Origin: Verrucomicrobiaceae bacterium
GTDB lineage: Bacteria; Verrucomicrobiota; Verrucomicrobiia; Verrucomicrobiales; Akkermansiaceae
Reading direction: 5' to 3'
Length of the DNA: 39,547 bases
NCBI GenBank assembly: GCA_029977225.1
Contig: JAPOLH010000004.1
Location: forward strand, 1 to 39,547
A program made the position numbers and the translations under genes. Below are positions 25,337 to 34,104 of the stretch, piece by piece; the first letter of the stretch is position 1, and the number at the start of each line of letters is the position of its first letter. Under the pieces are notes generated by a model that saw only the letters and a list, made by a program, of their open reading frames with translations, ran no database searches and had not been told where the DNA came from.

Positions 25337-26631
25337 ATGCAAGCAGACGAATCAACCGAAAAGCTAACGGAGATCATCCGCAACGCGCGACCCATGCACC
25401 CGCTTTGGAAAGGTTTGCTGCCCGCGCTGGTGCTGGTGCGCTGCTTTACTGGAATTTCGGCCGCAAGGACGATCGTGAAAACGAACCGGTTTTCAAAACT
25501 GAAAACATCGCGCGTGGAGACATCGATCTTATCGTGACAGCGACCGGTAATCTCACGCCAACAAATCAAGTGACCATCGGCAGCGAACTTTCCGGCACGA
25601 TTGCCGAGGTGCTTGTCGACATCAATGACACGGTAAAAAAAGATCAGCCTATCGCGCAGCTCGACACGGCTAAACTCACGCAGCAGACCGAGCGCAACCG
25701 TGCGATTTTGCTCTCGGCCGAGGCGCGAGTGACGCTGGCCATGGCGACGCTTGCCGAAAATACCGCTGCGTTGACGCGTTACGAGGACCTTTTGCGGCTA
25801 AGCAAAGGCAAGTCGCCATCTAAGGCGCAGATGGACACCGCGCAGGCAGCTGTTGACCGCGCGAAGGCCGAACTCGCTAGCGCCAAGGCGGCGGTGAATG
25901 AGGCGCAGGCAAACCTTCGCGCGATCGAACGCGATCTTTCCAAAACCATCATTCGCTCGCCGGTCGATGGCATTGTGCTTTCTCGCACGGTGGAGGTCGG
26001 TCAGACGGTGGCGGCTTCCTTCACTGCGCCGGTGCTTTTCGTGATCGCCGAGGATCTTCGGAAAATGGATCTCGTTGTGACGGTGGCCGAGTCCGACATT
26101 GGACGCGTAGCGGCGGGTCAGAAGGCCAGCTTCACGGTCGATGCGTGGCCAACGCGCACCTATCATGCGACGGTGCAGCGAGTGGCGTACGGATCGGTCA
26201 TCACCAACAATGTCGTGACGTACAATGTGGAACTCGGAGTGGAAAATGCCGACCTCAGTCTGCGGCCTGGCATGACTGCGACTGCGGACATCGCTGTCGC
26301 GCGCGCCACTCAGGTTCTGCATGTGCCGAATGCCGCCTTGCGATTTGATCCGGAATCGGTGTTGGAGTTTCTCAAAAAAACCGATCCGAAACGCACGCTG
26401 GTGCAGGCATTGTCGCCCGGTGGTGGTCGCCGTTGGAGCCAAAGCCCTACGATTCAGAAATCTGATGAACGCGGCAAAAAGACCAGCGTTTGGTTCTTGC
26501 GCGATGGCGAACCGGTCGAATGTTCCGTGAGCGTCGGCCTCACCGATGGTCGCATCACCGAGGTCAGTGGAGAGGGACTGCGTGAAGGTCTGCCGGTCAT
26601 CATCAGCGCCGTGCCGCCCGCCAAGCCATGA
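25337..26631 (+). CDS. MacA-like membrane fusion protein, frameshifted near N-terminus
   Basis: Most of the protein is a typical periplasmic adaptor: barrel-sandwich/lipoyl-like halves (GSELSGTIAEVLVDINDTVKKDQPIA and IIRSPVDGIVLSRTVEVGQTV) flanking an Ala/Glu-rich coiled coil, then a beta-barrel domain. The first 34 residues, from ATG 25337 through HPLWKGLLPALVLV, are in a different frame from the rest, which picks up as ALLYWNFGRKDD. One missing G after 25438 would join them into a continuous transmembrane anchor and a 431-residue protein. The larger frame alone, from 25405, would lack the anchor. The stop overlaps the ATPase start as ATGA. It links the NodT lipoprotein to the ABC permease. 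Confidence 0.82.
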
Positions 26632-27332
26632 ATCAAGCGTCTTTGATCGAGCTGCGTGGCATCGCCAAGACCTATGGTCGGGGTGATGCGGTGTTCCATG
26701 CGCTGCGAGGTGTGGATCTGCAAATTGATCGTGGTGAATTTGTGGCGATCATGGGCCCGAGCGGATCGGGCAAGTCGACTTTGATGAACCTGCTCGGCTG
26801 CCTCGATACGCCGACGGCTGGCAGCTATCTTTTCAATGGCATTGCGATTGAGGCGTTGAGCAAGGACCAGCGCTCGTTGATACGCCGACATGCCTTGGGT
26901 TTTGTGTTTCAAGGTTTCAATCTGTTGGCGCGGACATCGGCCTTGGAAAATGTCGAGTTGCCTTTGCTCTATCGCGGGGTGCCGGCGAGGCAACGCCGCG
27001 AAATGGCGCGTGAGGCCTTGGCCAGCGTCGGTATGGCCAACAAGATGAAAAACACGCCTGCTGAACTTTCCGGCGGTCAGCAGCAGCGTGTGGCGATCGC
27101 ACGAGCCATCGTCACCGGGCCAGCAACGCTGTTTGCTGACGAGCCCACCGGCAATCTCGACTCGAAAACCACAGTCGAAATCATGGATCTTCTTTGCAAA
27201 CTCAACAATGATCGCGGCATCTCCATCATCATGGTCACTCACGAGGATGATGTTGCCGCATCTGCCAAACGCGTGGTGCGTGTGAAGGATGGGCTGATCG
27301 CAAGTGATGTGAAAACTCAGCCTATCAGTTAA
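26628..27332 (+). CDS. MacB/LolD-type ABC transporter ATPase
   Basis: The 234-residue ATPase belongs to the MacB/LolD/FtsE group. It has Walker A GPSGSGKST, the Q-loop in GFVFQGFNLLARTSALENVELPL, the signature LSGGQQQRVAIARAI, Walker B ATLFADEPTGNLD and the H-loop MVTHE. In E. coli MacB, ATPase and permease are fused; here they are separate adjacent genes. The ATG overlaps the stop of the membrane fusion gene (ATGA) and the permease starts 24 bases downstream. The cargo may be a macrolide-like compound, a peptide or a lipid; it cannot be told from sequence. Confidence 0.93.
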   Translation: MNQASLIELRGIAKTYGRGDAVFHALRGVDLQIDRGEFVAIMGPSGSGKSTLMNLLGCLDTPTAGSYLFNGIAIEALSKDQRSLIRRHALGFVFQGFNLLARTSALENVELPLLYRGVPARQRREMAREALASVGMANKMKNTPAELSGGQQQRVAIARAIVTGPATLFADEPTGNLDSKTTVEIMDLLCKLNNDRGISIIMVTHEDDVAASAKRVVRVKDGLIASDVKTQPIS

Positions 27333-27356
27333 TCGTAATCAGATCGAAAATTCACC

Positions 27357-28562
27357 ATGTTTTTCAATGCCTTCATCCTCGCGCTACGTGAGATACGCCG
27401 AAATATCACTCGTGCGTTTCTGACGGTGATTGGCGTGGTGATCGGTGTGGCGGCGGTGGTGACGATGGTGACCCTTGGCCGCGGTGCCACCGAAATGGTC
27501 AAGTCGCAGATCTCAAATCTCGGCAGCAACCTGATGATTCTGCGGCCCGGGCAGGGCTGGGGTCAGTGGGGCGCGCCATTGTTCAGCCTTGCCGATGTGC
27601 AAGCCGTGCGCGAGCAGCTGAGTGGTGTGCGTGCTGCGGCGCCCATGGCGATGGGCAACGCGCCGGCGGTGTTCATGGAAAATGTGCGTAACACCGATTA
27701 TCAGGGGACCACGCCCGAGTACTTTGACATCGCCGGATGGAAGCTGAGCGAAGGGCGTTTTTTTGATCAGGACGATCTTCGAAAGGGCAATGCCGTGTGT
27801 GTGATTGGCGAAACGATTCGCAAGGAACTTTTTGGCTCAGTGCCTGCAATCGGTCAAAAAATCAGGCTTCGCACGACTTCGCTAATGGTGATCGGTGTCA
27901 CGGCTGTGAAAGGGCAGGGTGGCTTTGGCGATGACCTCGATGACAACATCATTCTCCCCATCACTACCATGCAGCGGCGGCTTGCGGGATTGCCGCCGCC
28001 ACAAAACATCAACCAGATTCAGATCGCTGGAATTGACGAGCAATCGTGTGCCGGCATTTTAGCCGACCTCACGCTCTTAATGCGCGAGCGCCGAAATCTT
28101 GCGGCAAATGAACAGAACAATTTCTCGGTCATCGACACTCGCATGATTGCTGAGACGATGAGTTCGAGCACGCGGATCATGACATCGCTGCTCGGCACGG
28201 TGGCGGGGGTGAGTTTGTTGGTCGGTGGCATCGGCATCATGAATGTGATGCTGGTGTCGGTGACCGAGCGAACGCGCGAGATCGGCATCCGTCTCGCGAT
28301 CGGCGCGCTCGCGCGCGATGTGATGCTGCAATTTCTCGTTGAGGCGGTGACTCTCTCTTGGGTGGGTGGTCTCGCGGGAATTTTGGTGGCTTATGGGTTG
28401 TGTCATAGCCTTGCAAAAGTTGTGGGCGCGCCCTTTGTGTTTGACCCAATGATCAATCTGATCGCTTTCGTGTTTTCTGCGGCGATCGGCATCATGTTCG
28501 GTTTCATGCCGGCCCGTCGCGCATCGTCTCTGGATCCGATCGAGGCGCTGCGTCACGAGTGA
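27357..28562 (+). CDS. MacB-type ABC transporter permease
   Basis: The 401-residue permease has the FtsX/MacB layout: an N-terminal transmembrane helix (about 18-42, AFLTVIGVVIGVAAVVTMV), a large periplasmic MacB_PCD domain (about 45-245) and three C-terminal helices. It shows GGIGIMNVMLVSVTERTREIGIRLAIGA and ends with PARRASSLDPIEALRHE, both highly characteristic. These transporters use mechanotransmission to push periplasmic substrates through the TolC-like duct. It completes the four-gene efflux set starting at 23900. Confidence 0.94.
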   Translation: MFFNAFILALREIRRNITRAFLTVIGVVIGVAAVVTMVTLGRGATEMVKSQISNLGSNLMILRPGQGWGQWGAPLFSLADVQAVREQLSGVRAAAPMAMGNAPAVFMENVRNTDYQGTTPEYFDIAGWKLSEGRFFDQDDLRKGNAVCVIGETIRKELFGSVPAIGQKIRLRTTSLMVIGVTAVKGQGGFGDDLDDNIILPITTMQRRLAGLPPPQNINQIQIAGIDEQSCAGILADLTLLMRERRNLAANEQNNFSVIDTRMIAETMSSSTRIMTSLLGTVAGVSLLVGGIGIMNVMLVSVTERTREIGIRLAIGALARDVMLQFLVEAVTLSWVGGLAGILVAYGLCHSLAKVVGAPFVFDPMINLIAFVFSAAIGIMFGFMPARRASSLDPIEALRHE

Positions 28563-28625
28563 ACGCATTCGTGTGGGACGAAATTGATTCGACAGCAAGC
28601 TGATGGCCGTTTAATTAGCATTATC

Positions 28626-29243
28626 GTGAGCAAGACCATACTGATACTCGTTGCAGTTGCCGTGGCACTCGTTCTTGGCGGTGTTTCCACTTACAACGGC
28701 CTCGTTGGCAAACAGCAGGGCGTTGATGCCGCTTGGGCGCAGGTTTCCAACCAGTACCAGCGTCGTGCTGACCTCGTGCCAAACCTCGTCAAGACCGTGC
28801 AAGGCTCGGCGGATTTCGAAAAGACGACGCTTGAGACTGTCGTCAATGCCCGCGCATCGGTTGGGCGCATGACCATTGATGCGAGCAAGGCACCGGAGAC
28901 CGCGCAACAGCTTGAGGAATTTCAAAAAGCACAAGGTGCCTTTGGCAGTGCTTTGCAACGCTTGCTGGTGGTTTCGGAAAATTATCCCGATCTTAAGGCG
29001 AGCGCCGGATTTCGTGATTTGCAGGCGCAGTTGGAGGGCACCGAAAACCGCATTGCAGTCGAGCGAGGTCGCTTCAACGAGGTGGTGAAGGATTTCAACA
29101 CCAGCATCCGCAAGGTGCCTGCCGTGTTTTTTGCGGGTATGCTCGGCTTTCATCCCAAGCCATACTTTCAAGCTGAAAGCGGTGCGGAAAAAGCGCCCGA
29201 TGTGAAATTCGACTTCGGTGGTCAATCCGGCGAAGCGAAATGA
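28626..29243 (+). CDS. lemA: LemA family protein
   Basis: The 205-residue protein has an N-terminal transmembrane segment (about 4-24) and the LemA alpha-helical bundle with the family signatures YNGLVGKQQGVDAAWAQVSNQYQRRADLVPNLV and ENRIAVERGRFNEVVKDFN. The role of LemA is poorly understood. I chose the GTG at 28626, which puts the membrane segment at the very N-terminus; a TTG at 28584 is in frame. The stop overlaps the next start as ATGA, so it is coupled to the first TPM-domain gene, a common pairing. Confidence 0.93.
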   Translation: MSKTILILVAVAVALVLGGVSTYNGLVGKQQGVDAAWAQVSNQYQRRADLVPNLVKTVQGSADFEKTTLETVVNARASVGRMTIDASKAPETAQQLEEFQKAQGAFGSALQRLLVVSENYPDLKASAGFRDLQAQLEGTENRIAVERGRFNEVVKDFNTSIRKVPAVFFAGMLGFHPKPYFQAESGAEKAPDVKFDFGGQSGEAK

Positions 29244-30010
29244 CATTGGCGCGCCATGCATGTGGGCGGGTCCTTAGCTTTTGGCTCACCTGCCTCGGTC
29301 TGTTGATTGCCGCGCCGGTCGCGCGTGCGGAAGTACCTGCAAGCCCGTCGCCGCACTATGTGTACGATGAGCCTCGTTGGCTGAGCCCTGCGGCATCTGC
29401 TGCGATCGATGAGCGCTTGCAGCAATACGAGCGCGATTCCTCGTCTCAGATGCAGGTGGCGATTTTTCGAGCGGTGCCGAAATCGGGGGAAATGCTGGAC
29501 TTCACGCAGCGGGTCTTTGAGGCGTGGAAACCAGGGCAAAAGGGTAAGGACAATGGCGTCATTCTGTTCTTCTTTGCCAATGATCGCAAACTAAGGATCG
29601 AAGTTGGCTATGGTCTTGAAGGCGCGCTGCCTGATGCGCGTTGCAAACAGATCATCGAGGATGTCATTGTTCCGCGCCTACGATCCGGCAATCGTGAGCA
29701 GGCGGTGGCAGCGGGTATCGAGGCGATGATCGCCGCAACCAAGGGTGAATATCAAGGCACGGGCCGCACGCGCTTGGATCAGCGCAAAGGCATACCGTTT
29801 CCAGTTATCCTTCTTTTGTTGATCATTGTTTTGGTGCTGATCTCCTCGCAGCAACAAGGCGATGTAGTGATCACACGCGGTGGGTCACGCTATGGCGATT
29901 GGAGTCGAGGTGCTTGGGGCGGCGGTGGTGGCGGAGGGTGGGGTGGTGGCGGAGGATTTTCCGGCGGTGGAGGAAGAAGTGGCGGAGGAGGCGCAAGTGG
30001 TGGATGGTAG
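29240..30010 (+). CDS. YgcG-like TPM-domain membrane protein with Gly-rich tail
   Basis: The 256-residue protein has a signal peptide (about 1-30, ending in APVARA), a TPM domain (about 45-170, with FTQRVFEAWKPGQKGKDNGVILFFFANDRKLRIEVGYGLEGALPDA), a transmembrane segment (about 188-206) and a tail of almost pure Gly/Ser/Trp/Arg repeats. This is the YgcG/MOLO1-like layout; TPM domains are linked to phosphatase activity in a plant thylakoid homologue, but the bacterial role is unclear. It overlaps lemA by four bases and is followed by a second TPM gene. Confidence 0.9.
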   Translation: MTLARHACGRVLSFWLTCLGLLIAAPVARAEVPASPSPHYVYDEPRWLSPAASAAIDERLQQYERDSSSQMQVAIFRAVPKSGEMLDFTQRVFEAWKPGQKGKDNGVILFFFANDRKLRIEVGYGLEGALPDARCKQIIEDVIVPRLRSGNREQAVAAGIEAMIAATKGEYQGTGRTRLDQRKGIPFPVILLLLIIVLVLISSQQQGDVVITRGGSRYGDWSRGAWGGGGGGGWGGGGGFSGGGGRSGGGGASGGW

Positions 30011-30020
30011 TTCAGCCCGA

Positions 30021-30455
30021 ATGAACATGAACGAATTTCTCACGGAAAAAGAGGAGCATGCTCTGGTGCGCGAGATCCGCGCAGTGGAGGCGCGAAGCAG
30101 CGCCGAGTTGCGTCTCGTGATCACCACCAAGCTGGTGTTTCGCCCGATGCGCTACGCGTGGAAACTTTTCGATCGTCTCGGCATGCATCGTACGAATGAT
30201 CGCAACGGTGCGTTGATTTTGGTGATCCCGATGGGCCATCGCTTTGCGGTGATCGGCGATGGCGCGTGGGCCGAAGTGGTCGGCCCAGCCTACTGGGAGG
30301 AATTGTCCAACGCGATGGCGAGGCACCTGCGTGCGGGTCGGCGCTATGAAGCGCTGGCTTATGGCATCCGCAGCTTGGGGGCAACGATGGCGGGGGCATG
30401 GCCCGCAACAGGTGAAAACCCTAACGAGCTGGCCAATGATATCGTTTATGAGTGA
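30021..30455 (+). CDS. Soluble TPM-domain protein
   Basis: The 144-residue protein consists almost only of a TPM domain: EKEEHALVREIRAVEARSSAELRLVITTKL, then NGALILVIPMGHRFAVIGDGAWAEVVGPAYWEELSNAMARHL. It has neither a signal peptide nor a clear transmembrane helix, unlike its upstream neighbour. The ATG at 30021 lies 10 bases after that gene; the open frame starts earlier only inside the neighbour's Gly-rich tail. Together with LemA and the YgcG-like protein it forms a three-gene module often found in bacteria. No activity can be assigned. Confidence 0.85.
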   Translation: MNMNEFLTEKEEHALVREIRAVEARSSAELRLVITTKLVFRPMRYAWKLFDRLGMHRTNDRNGALILVIPMGHRFAVIGDGAWAEVVGPAYWEELSNAMARHLRAGRRYEALAYGIRSLGATMAGAWPATGENPNELANDIVYE

Positions 30456-30494
30456 TGTGGCAAAGGATTCCGTGACAGCTTTGGCATCCGATGC

Positions 30495-31577
30495 ATGATT
30501 CATGGCGTGACATCACTCTCGATCGCCGCACTCAAGGAATGCGCCGGGCCCACTCCGGTGCAGGCCGCCGTCATCGCGCAATTGCAAAGCCGCTCGACCC
30601 GTGTGGCCAAGACCGGAAAGCCGTATCTCGAAATGGCCTTTGCCGACTCGACTGGGAAAATGGCCTTCAAGCTTTGGTCTGATTCGCCGGTCTATCAGGA
30701 AGCGGAGTCGCTCAAGGAATCGGCGGTGCTGCGGCTTGAAGCACGCTGGACGCAAAGCTCCTATGGCATGGATGCCAAGGAGCTTGAGTTTCATCTTCCC
30801 GATGAAGCGGCACTCAATGATTTCTATGCTGGAGATCCCGATCTGCGCCGGCGTCAGGAAGCGGATTTCGCGGTGATTCAAAATTTCTGCGCGAGCATTG
30901 CCGAGCCGCGCTTGTACGCGCTGTGCCAGATGTTTCTTGATCAAATGGGCGACCGCTTTCGGCGCACGGCGGCGGCGCGAAAGAACCACCATGCTCGCCG
31001 TGGCGGACTTGTCGAACATGTCGCGCAGATGATGCGCTCGGCCAATGCGATTTGCGGCGTGTATCCGGAGCTCAACCGCGACTTGATGCTTGCCGGCGTG
31101 TTGTTTCACGACTGCGGCAAGCTTTGGGAAAACACCTACCCGGAACATGGTTTCACGCAGACCTTTACTCTCGCCGGCGAGCTGATGGGCCACATCCCGC
31201 TCGGAATCGAAATGGTCAACAAACTCTGGCGCGATTTGATGGAATCCGAGGGGGCCAAATCATGGGCGGAGCTCAAGCCTGGATCCGACGACACGCGCTT
31301 GCATCTCCTGCATCTGATCGGCAGTCACCATGGTGAGCATCAGTTTGGCTCGCCCGTGCTACCGCGCACGCCCGAGGCCTTTGCCCTGCACTACATCGAC
31401 AACCTCGATGCCAAGCTCGAGATGATCCGCGAGGCCTACGCGCAATCGCAGGAGATTGCGCCCAACATCGTCGAGAGGGTCTTCCCGCTGCAGAACAACC
31501 TCGTGCGACCACTGCCGAGCTTTGTGGGTTCTGTTGATGACCCATCTTCCACCGAAACGCCCAACGAATCTCACTGA
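30495..31577 (+). CDS. YhaM-like OB-fold and HD-domain nuclease/hydrolase
   Basis: The 360-residue protein has an N-terminal OB-fold (about 20-105, with TGKPYLEMAFADSTGKMAFKLW) and a metal-dependent HD domain (about 165-330). HD residues include His175 (GGLVEHV), His205-Asp206 (GVLFHDCGKLWE), His279-His280 and Asp303. The arrangement matches YhaM/CBF1, a 3'-5' exoribonuclease of Firmicutes, but the family has members of unknown activity. It is 39 bases after the TPM gene and 11 before prlC, so an operon is possible. The last 20 residues are low complexity. Confidence 0.82.
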   Translation: MIHGVTSLSIAALKECAGPTPVQAAVIAQLQSRSTRVAKTGKPYLEMAFADSTGKMAFKLWSDSPVYQEAESLKESAVLRLEARWTQSSYGMDAKELEFHLPDEAALNDFYAGDPDLRRRQEADFAVIQNFCASIAEPRLYALCQMFLDQMGDRFRRTAAARKNHHARRGGLVEHVAQMMRSANAICGVYPELNRDLMLAGVLFHDCGKLWENTYPEHGFTQTFTLAGELMGHIPLGIEMVNKLWRDLMESEGAKSWAELKPGSDDTRLHLLHLIGSHHGEHQFGSPVLPRTPEAFALHYIDNLDAKLEMIREAYAQSQEIAPNIVERVFPLQNNLVRPLPSFVGSVDDPSSTETPNESH

Positions 31578-31588
31578 TCTCACTTATC

Positions 31589-33652
31589 ATGCATCCATTC
31601 CTATCTCCCGATTTTCATGTTCGTTGGTCGACGCTGGTGCCCGAGGCGGTCGAGCTCGACATTCGCCATGCGCTTTCACTTGCTAAGAATGCGATTGAGG
31701 CGATTTGCGATCAGAATCCGTCGGCGCTGACCTACGAATCGACATTTCTCGCGCTTGAAAACGCGACCGAAGAATTGGGTCGCGGCTGGGGGCGCCTGAA
31801 TCATCTCGACTCGGTGAGCGACAACCCTGCGCAACGCGAGGCGCTCAACAAGATGCTGCCGGAGGTGACGGATTTTTACGCGTCGATTCCGCTCAATGGG
31901 CGACTGTGGGAGGTGCTGAAGGCATTTGGTGAAAGCGCGAAAGCGGAATCCCTCGATCCGGTGAGGAAACGTTTTGTCGAGGAAACGCTCGCCGATTTCC
32001 GTCAATCCGGCGCTGATCTGCCGCCTGCAGAAAAAGAACGCATCGCAGCGATCGAGGCCGAGCTTTCGACGCTCACGAAGCAATACTCTGAGCATGTGTT
32101 GGATTCGACCAACGCGTGGGAGCTCGTCATCACCGATGAGTCCAAACTTGCGGGCTTGCCCGAATCGGCAAAAGCCGCCGCTGCGGCGAACGCCAAATCA
32201 AAGGGCATCGCGGATCAACCCGCGTGGCGCTTCACGCTGCAATTTCCATCGATGTTTCCGATCATGCAGCACCTGCACGACGATGCGATCAGGCATCAGG
32301 TCTGGGAGGCATCAAGCCGCGTGGGTGGCTATGGCGATTACGACAACACGCCGCTGGTCTGGCGCATCCTCGGGTTGCGTCACGAAAAGGCAGTACTGCT
32401 GGGTCATGGTCATTTCGCCGATCTCACCTTGCTGCGCCGCATGGCCGGATCGGGCGAGGCGGCACTTTCCTTCATCGAAAAACTTCACGCGCGCATCGTG
32501 CCGGCCTTTCATGCGGAGTTCCGCCAACTCGCGCAGTACAAGGCGGCAAAGACCGGTGAAAAAGCCGATGCATTGCAGCCATGGGAAACTGCCTACTGGG
32601 CCGAACTTCAGCGCAAGGAAAACTACGATCTCGATGACGAGGCATTGCGTCCCTATTTTCCGGTCGATGGCGTGATGGCTGGCATGTTCGAAATCGCCTC
32701 GCGGCTCTTTGGCATCACGATCCGGCAACAGGAAACCGTTTTCAACAAAACCGGTGAAGCATCATCCAAAGTCGAAGTTTGGCACCCGGAGGTTTCGTTT
32801 TATGAAATTCATGACTCCGACAGCGGCGCTCATCTCGGATCGTTTTATGCCGACTGGCATCCGCGTGAATCGAAGCGTGGCGGTGCGTGGATGAACTCGC
32901 TGCACACCGGTCATCCGGGCGAACCGCACCTTGGCCTGATCGTTGGCAACATGAGCCCACCGGTCGATGGCAAGCCGGCTCTGCTCACGCATGGTGAGGT
33001 TGAGACGATCTTCCATGAGTTCGGCCACCTTTTGCACGGCATGCTCAGCGAGGTGCCGGTGCGCTCGCTCGCGGGAACGAATGTCGCATGGGACTTCGTC
33101 GAGCTCCCCTCGCAGATCATGGAAAACTTCTGCTGGGATCGTGAATCGCTCGACCTGTTTGCGCGTCATTTTGAAACCGACGAAACGATTCCCGATGAGC
33201 TCTTTTCCAAGATGATCGCCGCGCGAAATTACCTCAGCGCCTCGGGCTTCATGCGTCAGCTTTCCTTTGCGAAGCTTGATCTCGAACTGCACATCCATTA
33301 CACGCGATGGCTCGGTGGTGAGCTCGATGCCGTCGATCGAGAAATCCTCAAGGACTATCGCGCGCCGCTCAAGACCGAGACACCGTCGATGCTGCGGCGC
33401 TTCGGTCATTTGTTCTCGAGTTCGACCGGCTACGCGGCCGGCTACTACTCCTACAAATGGGCCGAGGTGCTCGACGCCGACGCCTTTACCCGTTTCCAAA
33501 ACGAAGGGGTACTCAACCCCGAGACCGGTCGCTCATTCCGGGAACATGTATTGAGCCAAGGCAACGCCGCGCCCGCCGAAGAACTCTACCGCCGCTTCAT
33601 GGGCCGTGACCCCGAACTCGAACCGCTGCTTGTTCGCGCCGGGTTGGGATGA
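31589..33652 (+). CDS. prlC: Oligopeptidase A (M3 family metallopeptidase)
   Basis: This 687-residue cytoplasmic zinc peptidase breaks down oligopeptides, including cleaved signal peptides. The HEFGH motif starts at His476 within VETIFHEFGHLLHGMLSEV, and the third-ligand region PSQIMENFCWD follows. Other family segments are GSFYADWHPRESKRGGAWM and the C-terminal SSSTGYAAGYYSYKWAEVLDAD. Length is as expected for OpdA/PrlC. It starts 11 bases after the YhaM-like gene. The related dipeptidyl carboxypeptidase (Dcp) is a less likely alternative. Confidence 0.93.
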   Translation: MHPFLSPDFHVRWSTLVPEAVELDIRHALSLAKNAIEAICDQNPSALTYESTFLALENATEELGRGWGRLNHLDSVSDNPAQREALNKMLPEVTDFYASIPLNGRLWEVLKAFGESAKAESLDPVRKRFVEETLADFRQSGADLPPAEKERIAAIEAELSTLTKQYSEHVLDSTNAWELVITDESKLAGLPESAKAAAAANAKSKGIADQPAWRFTLQFPSMFPIMQHLHDDAIRHQVWEASSRVGGYGDYDNTPLVWRILGLRHEKAVLLGHGHFADLTLLRRMAGSGEAALSFIEKLHARIVPAFHAEFRQLAQYKAAKTGEKADALQPWETAYWAELQRKENYDLDDEALRPYFPVDGVMAGMFEIASRLFGITIRQQETVFNKTGEASSKVEVWHPEVSFYEIHDSDSGAHLGSFYADWHPRESKRGGAWMNSLHTGHPGEPHLGLIVGNMSPPVDGKPALLTHGEVETIFHEFGHLLHGMLSEVPVRSLAGTNVAWDFVELPSQIMENFCWDRESLDLFARHFETDETIPDELFSKMIAARNYLSASGFMRQLSFAKLDLELHIHYTRWLGGELDAVDREILKDYRAPLKTETPSMLRRFGHLFSSSTGYAAGYYSYKWAEVLDADAFTRFQNEGVLNPETGRSFREHVLSQGNAAPAEELYRRFMGRDPELEPLLVRAGLG

Positions 33653-33750
33653 GTGAGATTCAAGACTTCAAGAATCAAGAGGCAAGAAATGAGGAGCGAA
33701 GATGCGCCTGCTTCATCTGCACCAATAACTTCTAACGCTATCCCCAATTC

Positions 33751-33999
33751 TCAATATGCCACTTGCTTGGTGGCTTTTTCTTTTTCCTTGTCGGCGTAAC
33801 GGTCGAGGCGGTTGGAGAGGATGAAGAAGGTGGGAGCCCAGAGGCCGACGAAGATGCCGAAGAGTTCGCCATGGGTTCGGAGTTCGAAGGTGGGGGCGCG
33901 GCCGCCTTGCAGGAACCAGATCGCGATTGAGCCGCCGATCGAGGCGAAGCCGAGGATGAAGCAGAGTCCGCTGAGCCATTTGGTGCCTGTCGCATTCAT
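33751..33999 (-). CDS. Small two-helix membrane protein
   Basis: I do not recognise this 82-residue protein. It has two hydrophobic segments, about 9-29 (LSGLCFILGFASIGGSIAIWF) and 45-62, joined by a short loop, and a charged Lys/Glu-rich C-terminal tail. The ATG at 33999 starts shortly before the first helix; the frame opens 18 codons upstream. It lies 105 bases after sucB on the same strand and is convergent with prlC. Codon-like composition and clear helices support it as real, but no function can be given. Confidence 0.65.
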   Translation of the reverse strand: MNATGTKWLSGLCFILGFASIGGSIAIWFLQGGRAPTFELRTHGELFGIFVGLWAPTFFILSNRLDRYADKEKEKATKQVAY

Positions 34000-34104
34000 A
34001 AGAATGCAAGCTGGCTCAGCTGATGGATAAATCAACGGGAGAACTTCACGCATTGGCGTGAGGTGGGCCTAGCAAGACAAGGGCAGCTCTCGTGCCGTGG
34101 CAGA

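Noticed and set aside
29900-30010. Gly-rich tandem repeat as a mobile or CRISPR-like repeat
   Set aside because: It is the in-frame Gly/Ser tail of a YgcG-like protein, a common feature of that family.
34044-34063. Hairpin after sucB as a terminator
   Set aside because: The stem (6 perfect pairs, 8 with one wobble) has no T-run on the sucB strand, so the evidence is too weak.
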